DNA of 64,000 nt, taken from positions 1 through 64,000 of the forward strand of contig CAIKND010000079.1 of NCBI GenBank assembly GCA_903828675.1. Direction: 5' to 3'. The notes under the pieces were generated by a model, which searched no databases, was not told the origin of the DNA, and saw only the letters and a list, made by a program, of their open reading frames with translations. Positions within the stretch are counted from its first letter, which is position 1; each line of letters opens with the position of its first letter. The position numbers were made by a program, and so were the translations under genes. Positions 52,850 through 63,488 of this stretch are shown piece by piece. The DNA comes from an uncultured Acidobacteriaceae bacterium. GTDB taxonomy: Bacteria > Acidobacteriota > Terriglobia > Terriglobales > Acidobacteriaceae.

Positions 52850-53272
52850 TCCGAGGGAACAAACCGGATCGACTCGCGGAGAAACCCCGTGCCCCGCCCT
52901 TTCCGCAGCTTTAACACGGAAAGGGTGGGGCAGCACAACACTCAACCGGGCGCGTTCATCTGGAACGCAACCGGGCGCGCTGCCCTTATAGATCCGGAAA
53001 CTGAATACTGTTCGGGTGCCCCATCCATTCACGCGTATTTTGCGGGAATGGGTGGAAAGAAGACGACCTTGTCTTCTTGCCGGATCAATAGAAAACTATT
53101 TCAGCCCGATTTGCAGATCATTAACGCCGATCGGCGCACAATAAATGTACGTGATTCCTCGATTCAAACCGCTGTCTGTCTGCCGGACACAATGTCGCAA
53201 TCTCGCGAGACGGACAGGATTGCCCTACCCCTCACCCCCCTCCCTACCCTCCTCCCTCCCACCCCCCCTACC
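52850..53272 (+). repeat. Structured noncoding repeat element, copy A (with nested hairpin insertion)
   Basis: Aligns by eye with the minus strand of 63456-63144. Shared blocks, in order, are GAACAAACC, CGTGCCCC with a CCCTTTCCG/CGGAAAGGG hairpin (52890-52932), ACACTCAACCG, CGCTGCCC, AAAACTATTTCA, TTTGCAGATCATTA, TCGGCGCACAAT, GATTCCTC and TCAAACCG, and a C-rich tail (53223-53272). Copy A carries an extra segment (about 52989-53091) edged by GATCCGG and CCGGATC. This holds a second GTGCCCCATCCATTC...GAATGGGTGG hairpin and an AAGAAGAC/GTCTTCTT hairpin. Frames are not conserved between copies, so it is noncoding. It fills most of the 763-bp gap 52833-53595. Confidence 0.75.
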
Positions 53273-53539
53273 CAGAAGGGACAACCTCGCCAAACCATCT
53301 TTCAATGCCCTGATTCCAAGCTATTTACATCCATTTTTACCGTTATCTAAATAGTAAGCTGTTGCCGATTAAGTAAATAGGCGGCTTTGACCTTTGATTC
53401 TGAAAACGCCAGGATTGGCATACCTAGAAGGCAAAATACATGCTTGGCGCGAACCTAATGGAGCGGCAACCTCGCAAAATTCTGCCTGAGCACAGGAATT
53501 CTGGAATTGCTCCGCGGCGCCATCCTATCGAGCAAAGAA

Positions 53540-53565
53540 AACGCCGCCCATTTCCAGGCGGCGTT
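53540..53565 (-). terminator. Intrinsic terminator of hppA
   Basis: AACGCCGCC, 8-base loop, GGCGGCGTT. On the minus strand the stem is followed by TTTCTTT. It lies 30 bp beyond the pyrophosphatase stop. Confidence 0.8.
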
Positions 53566-53595
53566 CTCTTCGATTTCAAGAACAGAAATCAGTTG

Positions 53596-56259
<2,664 letters not shown>

Positions 56260-56479
56260 AAATCCTCCCAACTTAAGGTTTGAATCCGTATCGCGAAAGG
56301 TCCCAGGAAAATGCGGCCTCGCAGAACAGCGTGGAAAAGTCAATCGAAGCGTACCATCCGGTGGTAACGGTGTCGAGTGATTGCAGTCACAGGGTTCTCG
56401 GGCAGTCCCGCTGTGGAACACGCTTCACGCCAGGCATCCGTGCAAACTCTTGGCGAAGACGAACTTCCACAACTTTTCA

Positions 56480-58114
56480 CTATTCAATCGGGATGTCGAT
56501 CTTGTCGTCCTGAAGCACAACATTCAGGTCCATGTCGCCGACATTGCGAACCGCGCCATTCGGCAGCGGGTGCAATTTGAACAGAACCAGCAGGTTGCGC
56601 TCGGGATCGTCGAATGCCCGGAAACTGGCTACCTGTTCCAGTGAGAAGTGAGTGTGAATGTCTTCCAAAGTGCCGGGATCGAGATCGTTCCAGGCTGCAT
56701 ACCAGCCCGGTTGGTAGTAGGCGAGTTTCGATGGAAGGTCAGGAAATAAGGGCCCCGGAGTTCCGAAATCATCGCAAAGCGCGGGCACGTGAGTCACCAG
56801 CGAGATCTGGTCGCCGCTGATGGAAACCAGCAGCCGCTTGCCGTTTGGGTGTGCGTCTATGTAGTGGGTAAGCCCCTCGGCAGCATCCACAAATGTGTAT
56901 TCCGGATGCATCACGTACTTCAACGTCTGCGCACAGTTGATGCCCACCGTGACGGTGGCAAGCCCGATCACTGCCCAACCCTTCAGCTTAGCTGAAAGAT
57001 GATGTGGAGGCGGCGACCCATGCCCAAGCATCTCCTTTGCACCTAGCGCGATAACCACAAAGCTGAAAACCGCCACCACAGCGAAATAGCGCGGCTGCGG
57101 ATGATTCTGATAGGCCATAAAAAGGATGTAGCCGAAAACTGCCAGCACGGATGCTCCAAAAACCGGGTCCAGCAACAGCCTCCGGGCCCATGGACGCCGC
57201 CAGGCCAGCAGTGTGCCCAGCAGGATCGCACCTGCCAGAGGAACCAGGATGCGTCCCACCCAGAGTCCGCCATGGACCGACCACAATGCACTCCACAGAG
57301 GCCAGTACAATTCCTTTGGTTTTGGATACTTGTTCACGAAGAACAGGTAGCGGTAGTCGCGAAGCAAACCCAGGTGGGCCACCAGCGCCATCCAAAGACC
57401 AAAGGTAAAGGCAGAGGCGCCCAGCGCAATCAGAGCGCATCGCTGCGCCAGCTTGCGGTTCTGCCACAGCGGCAGCACAAGCGCCCACCCCAGAGCCGGT
57501 AACAGAAAAATCGCCGTCGTCTTGGTCAACATCATCAGAGTAAAAAGAAGGCCAATCCCGATGGATGCAACCAGCGGTCGCCGCAGGCGGGGCAACCGCA
57601 CCGCTAGATTCAGGGCCACGAGCGTGAACAGGGTCAGCAGCGGCTCCAGAATGGCCAGCCTGCTGAAACAGTATAGGAAGGGGCTGGTCACCATCAGAGT
57701 GACAGCCAGAAGCCCCACCCAGCGCGGTCCCCTTTCCCTGATCAGCCAGTAACTCAGCAACAGGTTGGCAAAGAAAAACGCTATCGCCAGTCCTCTTGCT
57801 GCCTGCGGGGTCACCCCTGTAAAAAAGAAAAGCACCCACTCGAGAAGCGGCAATACTGGGACGGCTACCGCTGGATTGAAGTCCCCGGGCAAATACCAGT
57901 TACCGAAGAGGTGAGCGCGAATGGCGGCATTTCCATACCAGCCCTCATCTGTGTACTTGGCCCAATCCGAGAACCACGACGACTGGTTGGGAAAATCAGC
58001 GCTCAGATGCAGCGCATGCAACACCGCGAAGGCGGCAATCAGAGCCAGCCAAACAAGGTAGCACCAGCGCCTGGTTACATTCGTCAAGATTCGCCTCTCC
58101 GCAACAGCGCCCAC
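56480..58114 (-). CDS. GT39/ArnT-like membrane glycosyltransferase
   Basis: A polytopic membrane protein of 544 aa (eleven or so helices in residues 15-400) of the PMT/ArnT GT-C type. The first periplasmic loop has the acidic motif WAKYTDEGWYGNAAIRAHLF, followed by GDFNPAVAVPVLPLLEWVLF, where the lipid-linked sugar is used. The C-terminal 130 residues are soluble (KRLLVSISGDQISLVTHVPA). The GTG at 58114 follows GAGGAGTCC; a TTG further in with GAGAGG before it is an alternative. Members transfer sugars from polyprenyl phosphate to proteins or lipids in the envelope. The acceptor is unknown. It lies upstream of hppA on the same strand with a 220-bp gap. Confidence 0.83.
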   Translation of the reverse strand: MGAVAERRILTNVTRRWCYLVWLALIAAFAVLHALHLSADFPNQSSWFSDWAKYTDEGWYGNAAIRAHLFGNWYLPGDFNPAVAVPVLPLLEWVLFFFTGVTPQAARGLAIAFFFANLLLSYWLIRERGPRWVGLLAVTLMVTSPFLYCFSRLAILEPLLTLFTLVALNLAVRLPRLRRPLVASIGIGLLFTLMMLTKTTAIFLLPALGWALVLPLWQNRKLAQRCALIALGASAFTFGLWMALVAHLGLLRDYRYLFFVNKYPKPKELYWPLWSALWSVHGGLWVGRILVPLAGAILLGTLLAWRRPWARRLLLDPVFGASVLAVFGYILFMAYQNHPQPRYFAVVAVFSFVVIALGAKEMLGHGSPPPHHLSAKLKGWAVIGLATVTVGINCAQTLKYVMHPEYTFVDAAEGLTHYIDAHPNGKRLLVSISGDQISLVTHVPALCDDFGTPGPLFPDLPSKLAYYQPGWYAAWNDLDPGTLEDIHTHFSLEQVASFRAFDDPERNLLVLFKLHPLPNGAVRNVGDMDLNVVLQDDKIDIPIE

Positions 58115-58362
58115 AACAGGACTCCTCGACGAGGCGATCGCAAACCCGCTTCTCTGAGTTTTGAGATTAGAGAAAGCTGCTTTGGAAGACGCCTCAGGCG
58201 GGAATGATACGAGTATATCGTGCCCGTACCTCTTTCCTGCACCCGACTCAGATTCCGTCTACCGGAAAGTTCTGACCTTCCCTGTTCATGTTTCCAGAGG
58301 CATCGCCGATGAGACATCTGTAGGCCTGAAGCATACTTGTAGGGCCACGGAGGCGAGGCACG

Positions 58363-59301
58363 ATGAGATCGATGCAGAGCGCCACTCAATTCCAGACTCA
58401 ATCTCCCAATTCCAAACTGACGCTTGTCGAAGTGGGGGTACCCCCCGCGGCGCAGACAGTGGGCGTCAGCGCAGCCTGGCGCAAGTTGCTCAAGCAGGCC
58501 GAGATGGCCGCGCCCTATCTGCAAGTCGCCGCAATCGAAGGCGAACACGGCACGGGGAAAACGACCTTGGCTCGTTATCTCTTCAACCGCTCTCCGCTGG
58601 CTGAATCAAGTTTCCAAAGGCGCGATGCGCGCGAGTGGCTGGCAACCGATGGCGATCCGGCTACCCTGGCCGGGTTTACTTATCTGGACCGTGTCGATTT
58701 GCTTGCACCACCGGGGCAGGGTCTGCTGTTAGGTGTACTGAAGGCATTGCAGGACCGTCCGCCTGGTCGCGCCGTCGTGCTGGCGTCCTCGCAAACGTCA
58801 CTGCGCCAGATGGCGGGGCAGGGGCTGTTGATGCCCGACCTTGCTTTCCGGCTCTCCGCGATCCGCTTCGCCATTCCGCCGCTGCGCCAGCGCAGGGAAG
58901 ATGTAGCTCCACTCGCACAGGCTCTCCTCGACCGCATCTGCAACCGATACCAGCAGCGTCCGGTCGTTCTTGGACCGGGGGCGCTCGCCCGATTGCTTCA
59001 ACACAACTGGCCCGGCAACGTGCGCGAGTTGGCCAGCGTCCTTGAAACGGCGTTGCTTGAAGCCTCCAACGGTGTGATCCAGGCAAAGGATCTCGCCCTG
59101 CCGACTGAAGCTGAATCACGACAGGATATTCCGGCTGCGACACAGGCGGACAACCTGACACTCGATGGGGTAATTCGCCATCATGTCCAGTACGTGCTTG
59201 ATCTCAATCGGGGCAACAAGCTGCGTGCGGCCCGCCAACTATCCATTAGCCGCTCCACACTTTACCGCATTCTTGGCAACGAAAACTTCCTTAAAAACTG
59301 A
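58363..59301 (+). CDS. Sigma-54-activator-like AAA+ regulator lacking GAFTGA
   Basis: A 312-aa protein with a reduced bEBP core. Walker A is IEGEHGTGKTTLARYLFNRS (about residue 60), a Walker B-like segment is GFTYLDRVDLL, sensor/arginine regions are MPDLAFRLSAIRFAIPPLRQ followed by RREDVAPLAQALL, and HNWPGNVRELASVLETALLE is typical. A C-terminal Fis-type helix-turn-helix follows (NKLRAARQLSISRSTLYRIL). Between Walker A and B about 25 residues are missing, including the GAFTGA loop that touches sigma-54. It therefore probably cannot activate sigma-54 promoters and may act as a repressor or with sigma-70. GGAGGCGAGGCACG precedes the ATG. There is no sensory N-terminal domain. Confidence 0.85.
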   Translation: MRSMQSATQFQTQSPNSKLTLVEVGVPPAAQTVGVSAAWRKLLKQAEMAAPYLQVAAIEGEHGTGKTTLARYLFNRSPLAESSFQRRDAREWLATDGDPATLAGFTYLDRVDLLAPPGQGLLLGVLKALQDRPPGRAVVLASSQTSLRQMAGQGLLMPDLAFRLSAIRFAIPPLRQRREDVAPLAQALLDRICNRYQQRPVVLGPGALARLLQHNWPGNVRELASVLETALLEASNGVIQAKDLALPTEAESRQDIPAATQADNLTLDGVIRHHVQYVLDLNRGNKLRAARQLSISRSTLYRILGNENFLKN

Positions 59302-59316
59302 ACAACGTCGCGGCTT

Positions 59317-59360
59317 CCCGTATGTAAAGACCACGCGCAGCCGCGGTCTTTACATACGGG
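59317..59360. terminator. Bidirectional hairpin between convergent genes
   Basis: Perfect 16-bp arms CCCGTATGTAAAGACC and GGTCTTTACATACGGG around a 12-base GC-rich loop, between the convergent regulator (end 59301) and acyltransferase (end 59378) genes. Confidence 0.7.
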
Positions 59361-59377
59361 GTGGGTTTGTTGCGCCT

Positions 59378-60430
59378 TTAGAAATAGCGCTTCAGCTTAA
59401 GGACCTTGGACTCAAAGCCATACCAGAGCGCCGAGGCCACGGCCGTGGTGGCGGCGAGGCGGAAGGCTACGACTGCAAGATTGCCGGGGGTACCGTATCG
59501 GTCCATGCGCAGGTCGAACCAGCCGAAGTAGATAAAGACGGCGATATGGGTCATGTAGAGGCCGTAGCTGATGCGGCCGTAGAAGGCCAGGGGTCCGTGG
59601 CGAAGCATGGCGCTGAAGGGGTTTCGCGCTCCGGTGGAGGCAATGGCGGCGAGTGTGGCACCGGCAAATCCAATGGCCAGCGCGGAGTCGAGGAAAGATG
59701 TGCCTCCGGCAATGGTTGCGGCCGCCGCAATGCCCAGCACGAGGCAGTTGAGGCCGATCCACAGCCAGACGCGGCGGGCGAGGGGAAGCGTGTACAGCCC
59801 AAGCGCCAAGAGGCTGCCGCAGGCGATGCCGTCGAGGTGAATTAGGGTGTGTGTGGGGTTGAGCCAGTCAAGGTTGGCGTAGCGCAGGAGCTGGGAGCCA
59901 ACCAAAGCGCAGACGAGCACCGTCGCCAACATCCAGGGGTAACGAAGGAAGCGAACCATTGGCGCCCAGAGCAGGTAGTACTGCTGTTCGATGGCTAATG
60001 ACCAGGTGGGTCCGATGGCGGGCGGCAAGTTCAGGTGGAAGAGGTTCTGGACGAAGAAGATGTAGGCCAACCAGGGAGCGGCTTTGACGGCGTCCAGAAT
60101 GGTGGGGCCGATGAACCAGGGCGCATTGAAGTAAACCACCACGAGCACGAGTATGTAAACGGGCCAGATGCGCAGGGCGCGGCGGCCATAGAAATTGCGG
60201 AAGTAGTGAGGCTTTCCACGCGCCTGAATCAGGATGGACGTAATGAGAAAGCCGGAGAGAACGAAGAAGAGGTTGACTCCCGCCCATCCCCACAGCGAGG
60301 CGTAGTGAATCCATGTGCCCTGAAGCCGCGGATGGCAGTGATAGAAGATGACGCCAAGAACCGCAAGGCCGCGCAGGCCATCGAGTTCCGGCAGTTGCGA
60401 GGGGAGCCAATCTGGGCGTTGTGTGCGCAA
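59378..60430 (-). CDS. Acyltransferase family 3 (OafA/YrhL-like) membrane protein
   Basis: An inner-membrane O-acyltransferase of 350 aa with about ten helices. The N-terminal motif LPELDGLRGLAVLGVIFYHC carries the catalytic His region (R and H of the family), then GWAGVNLFFVLSGFLITSIL, YFRNFYGRRALRIWPVYILV and GPTWSLAIEQQYYLLWAPMV. These enzymes add acyl groups from the cytoplasm to envelope sugars such as O-antigen, peptidoglycan or glycans. The start at 60430 is TTG with a poor ribosome site, so the first few codons are uncertain. It is a single gene behind proC; the acceptor is unknown. Confidence 0.9.
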   Translation of the reverse strand: MRTQRPDWLPSQLPELDGLRGLAVLGVIFYHCHPRLQGTWIHYASLWGWAGVNLFFVLSGFLITSILIQARGKPHYFRNFYGRRALRIWPVYILVLVVVYFNAPWFIGPTILDAVKAAPWLAYIFFVQNLFHLNLPPAIGPTWSLAIEQQYYLLWAPMVRFLRYPWMLATVLVCALVGSQLLRYANLDWLNPTHTLIHLDGIACGSLLALGLYTLPLARRVWLWIGLNCLVLGIAAAATIAGGTSFLDSALAIGFAGATLAAIASTGARNPFSAMLRHGPLAFYGRISYGLYMTHIAVFIYFGWFDLRMDRYGTPGNLAVVAFRLAATTAVASALWYGFESKVLKLKRYF

Positions 60431-60497
60431 GAGAGAAGGTTAGCAGGTCAATGAGGCCGCAAGTCTGTGGTTCAGCAAATCAGTGAAAAAGCCAAGA

Positions 60498-60523
60498 CCC
60501 AGGTCTCGAATTCGAGACCTGGG
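60498..60523. repeat. Perfect 26-bp palindrome CCCAGGTCTCGAA-TTCGAGACCTGGG
   Basis: Lies just after the proC stop (60540, minus strand) and before the acyltransferase, so it may terminate proC transcripts. Its TCTCGAA...CGAGACCTG core recurs in the loop of the hairpin at 16833-16892. Confidence 0.6.
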
Positions 60524-60539
60524 AAAGCAGGAATGAATC

Positions 60540-61394
60540 CTATCCGGCAGCGAGTTGTCGGGCGCGTTCAGTGGCGCGCATCACGGCCTTGATGAGGGTG
60601 ACGCGAAGGCCGCCTTCTTCAAGCTCGAGGATGCCGTCGATGGTGCATCCGGCTGGCGTGGTGACGGCATCCTTGAGCAATGCCGGATGGTAGCCGGTTT
60701 CGAGCACCATTTTGGCTGCGCCGTAGGCGGTTTGCGCGGCCAGTTGCGTGGCGGTATCGCGGGGCAGCCCGACTTTGACACCGGCTTCGGCGAGAGCCTC
60801 AATGATGATGTAGATGTAGGCGGGACCGGAGCCCGATAGGCCGGTAACCGCGTCCATGTGCTTTTCGTCGACGAGGACGGTGCGACCGACGGTCTCAAAG
60901 ATGCGCTGTGCGAGTTCCATTTTCTCTTTGGAGACAAAGCGACCGCGGCAGAGTGCGGCTGCGCCCGCTCCAAGAGCTGACGGCGTGTTGGGCATGGCGC
61001 GGATGACGGCAATATCCATGCCCGCAGCATCTTCGATGGAACGGGTCTTCACCGAGGCGGCAAAGGAGATGATCGTCTTTTCCGGTGTAAGGGCGGGAAG
61101 AATTTCCGCAATCATATCCGGAACCTGGAAGGGCTTGACGCCGATGAGGATCAGGTCGGCTTGGCGGACCGCTTCGAGGTTGTTGGTGCTCACATCCACG
61201 CCCCATTGTGTGCTGAGGGCAAGGGCGCGCTCGGCGTGGCCCACGGTGGCGTGAATCTGATCGGGGGCGAACAGGTTTTCCTTAAGGAAAGCCTGGAGTA
61301 GGATGCCGCCCATCTTTCCGGCGCCCAAAACGGCTACACGGACCTTGGGCAACTGCGCGGGTACATCTGTGGCCTCGACGGCTATTTCTGCCAT
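60540..61394 (-). CDS. proC: Pyrroline-5-carboxylate reductase
   Basis: A 284-aa NAD(P)H-dependent reductase performing the last step of proline synthesis. The ATG at 61394 is chosen; AGGACAAGGACAA precedes it, and the Rossmann motif VRVAVLGAGKMGGILLQAFL begins at residue 17. The family signature is intact: MDAVTGLSGSGPAYIYIIIE, GLPRDTATQLAAQTAYGAAK, and DAVTTPAGCTIDGILELEEG. The extra 16 N-terminal residues (EIAVEATDVPAQLPK) are acidic and unremarkable. It is transcribed alone. It runs opposite in chemistry to the P5C dehydrogenase at 17881, and the two are not linked. Confidence 0.95.
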   Translation of the reverse strand: MAEIAVEATDVPAQLPKVRVAVLGAGKMGGILLQAFLKENLFAPDQIHATVGHAERALALSTQWGVDVSTNNLEAVRQADLILIGVKPFQVPDMIAEILPALTPEKTIISFAASVKTRSIEDAAGMDIAVIRAMPNTPSALGAGAAALCRGRFVSKEKMELAQRIFETVGRTVLVDEKHMDAVTGLSGSGPAYIYIIIEALAEAGVKVGLPRDTATQLAAQTAYGAAKMVLETGYHPALLKDAVTTPAGCTIDGILELEEGGLRVTLIKAVMRATERARQLAAG

Positions 61395-61559
61395 TTGTCC
61401 TTGTCCTGGATGAGTGAGAGTTGTGGTGCTGCATTCAGAATACTCGCATCGGCAGAGTGTCGGCCACGATGTGGCTGCGGGCTGCGATTGCCACAGGCAG
61501 CCGATCGGCAAGCATGAAGGATTGTGCTTGCCGATCGGCTGCTTGAACGGTACGAACGC

Positions 61560-62678
61560 CTACTTCCTGGCAAGCCCATCGTTGGCAAGAAAGCCCGAGA
61601 GCGCGTCATTTGTATTCTTGTTAAGGCTCGCCGTTGGCCAGTCGGAACTCCAAAGGAGATATCCGCCCGAAACCGTGAGCTTCTTTTGCCCGTTCTCGAT
61701 GGCGCCCAGAACTGTCGTTAGCCACGCACGATATTCAAGCTGATATACTCCTGCGGATTCGGTTCCCGCCTCTGGGTTGCGAAGATCGGCAATGTGCTCA
61801 CCAAGATGAATCATAGCTCTGCCCATCTGGTCACCCTTTAAACGCTCAGAGTCGAACCTGCAATTGAAGAGCACCCCATCTGGAGAGGCGTCGGCGCCTT
61901 TGGCATCGTCTTTTTTGAGAGCTTCATTCGCCAGGAATTCAACCATAACCCCATTGTCGTCACCGGGCTTGCCGAAGGCATCAATGGCGCGTTTAGGCTG
62001 TTCCTTTAGCGGGATGGCGGAGCCGAACAGGCTCGCAACCAGGCTCCCAGCGTCCGAATCGGATGAAGACGCGCTATTGGCTGGAACTAGCGGCTTCGAG
62101 TAATCGACCTCCTGCGCGGAGACCTCGGAGACCGATTGCAGAACCAGCCTCGCGCTGTACGCATTGAGATTCCCGAAGCCGCTGATGGCAACGATCTTGC
62201 CTGTTCCGTCGCGACGCAACGCGGAGTCGGTTCCATCCAGGCGGCCAACCAAGGTGGCATTCACTTCGTAGCGGACGCAGCCCAAGCACATTCCGCCGCC
62301 TTTGTAGGGCGTTGAGAGCAGGGAGTCGAATTGCTTGAAGTCCTTGCTCTTTTCCAGTTGAACCGGTGTCCGCTCGACTGCGACTACGGATCCGCCGAAG
62401 TTGCGTGCGGGCTGCAATTGAAGAACGGCCGCCGGGCCCGACTTGGCCTTGGTTCCTTCGGGATAGGCAAGCCAGATGCCATTTACATACTGGCCGCAGT
62501 CTGTACCCTTCACCACAAACTCGTCGAATCCCGCTCTCACAGTGCCCTTTATGCGCACGGTCTTTCCATTGAAAGACGCCGGGGTCTTGAGAATGTCGCA
62601 CACCGTTGCATCGACCGCCTGCGCATGCAGGCAGTAAGGGACTGCGCAGAGCATCAGCAAAGAAAAAAGACGATTCAA
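61560..62678 (-). CDS. Secreted protein of unknown function, paralogue of the gene at 63489
   Basis: A 372-aa exported protein. The TTG at 62678 is the best start: GGAGAG lies six bases upstream, and a signal peptide follows (LNRLFSLLMLCAVPYCLHAQ). Residues about 25-185 form a beta-rich domain (TVCDILKTPASFNGKTVRIK, GTVRAGFDEFVVKGTDCGQY) with paired cysteines (GMCLGCVRYEV), reminiscent of an OB-like fold. The C-terminal part (DASPDGVLFNCRFDSERLKG, HLGEHIADLRNPEAGTESAG, SGGYLLWSSDWP) is closely similar to that of the next gene upstream on the strand. I recognise no catalytic motif. Similar proteins appear to be common in Acidobacteria. Confidence 0.8.
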   Translation of the reverse strand: MNRLFSLLMLCAVPYCLHAQAVDATVCDILKTPASFNGKTVRIKGTVRAGFDEFVVKGTDCGQYVNGIWLAYPEGTKAKSGPAAVLQLQPARNFGGSVVAVERTPVQLEKSKDFKQFDSLLSTPYKGGGMCLGCVRYEVNATLVGRLDGTDSALRRDGTGKIVAISGFGNLNAYSARLVLQSVSEVSAQEVDYSKPLVPANSASSSDSDAGSLVASLFGSAIPLKEQPKRAIDAFGKPGDDNGVMVEFLANEALKKDDAKGADASPDGVLFNCRFDSERLKGDQMGRAMIHLGEHIADLRNPEAGTESAGVYQLEYRAWLTTVLGAIENGQKKLTVSGGYLLWSSDWPTASLNKNTNDALSGFLANDGLARK

Positions 62679-62896
62679 AAAGGTCTCTCCAATAGACGTG
62701 TAAGCCTGAGCCGGCAATTGGGCCTCGTATCAGCAGGTTTGAAAGTGAACCGACAAGCCTATCACGCGAGCCCTTCCCGATCCGGCTTAAGGAACGATGA
62801 AGGAGGCCTGAAACATAGTGAATAGCCCGGAAAGCATCCCTAAATGGGCTGCGAAGAAGGGCCTGCTTTCGAGGAGAGAGTTCGAAAGGCATCCCT

Positions 62897-63072
62897 CTGG
62901 GGCTAAAGCCCTCATGTATTTTCAACCACTTGCGGCACGGCTTGAAGCCGTGCCCTTTCAAGACAATGCCTTGATAGGCGTTTTTCCGCAGCCTTGGAAG
63001 CCCTCACTTATTTTCAGTGGTTTGCGGCACGACTGAAGTCGTGCCCTTTCAAAACAGCGCTTTGATAAGAGT
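62897..63072. repeat. Two-unit direct repeat (period 92 bp) with conserved hairpin
   Basis: AAGCCCTCA at 62906 and 62998 begin two similar units. Each has TATTTTCA, then TTGCGGCACG, a hairpin, GTGCCCTTTCAA, and CTTTGATA or CCTTGATA. The hairpins are GGCACGGCTTGAAGCCGTGCC and GGCACGACTGAAGTCGTGCC with a paired G-C to A-T change. A GGGGCTAAAGCCC stem opens unit 1. Repeats of this type are scattered through acidobacterial genomes. Confidence 0.7.
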
Positions 63073-63143
63073 TATTCCTCTGTATTCTTCGGTCTCATAG
63101 GCAGACAGCGATTGCGGCGCTCGTCAGACTTTCACGGCTTTTT

Positions 63144-63456
63144 GAAGGGGAGGGGGGGTGGGTAGGGAGGGGTGGGGTGGGAGGGAGGGGGGTGGGTGCC
63201 CTTCTGCCGCTCGGGGTTGAAGCATCGGTTCTGACGGGCGGCGGTTTGAGTTGAGGAATCTCATATATTCATTGTGCGCCGATGGGCAATAATGATCTGC
63301 AAACTTGGTTGAAATAGTTTTTATGGGCAGCGTGCCTGGTTGCGCTGCGAAGTACGGGAGCGGTTGAGTGTTATGCTGTCCCACCCATTCCGCAAAGAAC
63401 GCGGAATGGATGGGGCACGGTGCTTTTCTGCGAGCCGATTGGGTTTGTTCTTCCGG
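63144..63456 (-). repeat. Structured noncoding repeat element, copy B
   Basis: The minus strand reads, in order: AAGAACAAACCC, a GTGCCCCATCCATTCCGC hairpin (63377-63417), ACACTCAACCG, CACGCTGCCC, AAAACTATTTCA, GTTTGCAGATCATTA, ATCGGCGCACAAT, GAGATTCCTC, CTCAAACCG, and a C-rich tail (63197-63144). It matches copy A at 52850 without the nested insertion. It begins 33 bp after the stop of the upstream minus-strand gene, in sense orientation. The plus strand of the tail has eight or more G-runs (GGGGAGGGGGGTGGG type). Confidence 0.75.
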
Positions 63457-63488
63457 ACGGTCTGAGCGCGACACAGGAAGCAGTTGGC

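Noticed and set aside
52583-53350. Open reading frame running from within the acetyltransferase gene into the intergenic repeat
   Set aside because: It overlaps a confident gene in another frame, and its second half is the noncoding repeat, whose frame is not conserved in the other copy.
62818-63036. Small open reading frame with LSRREFERHPSGAKALMYFQ
   Set aside because: It is a chance translation of hairpin repeats of the kind that generate spurious short proteins in Acidobacteria.
62897-63072. Possible CRISPR array
   Set aside because: Only two diverged units without unique spacers of regular length and no cas genes nearby.
63124-63474. Open reading frame of 116 codons on the minus strand in repeat copy B
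   Set aside because: It consists of repeat sequence and a proline-rich translation of the C-rich tract; similarity to copy A holds at the nucleotide level across frame changes.
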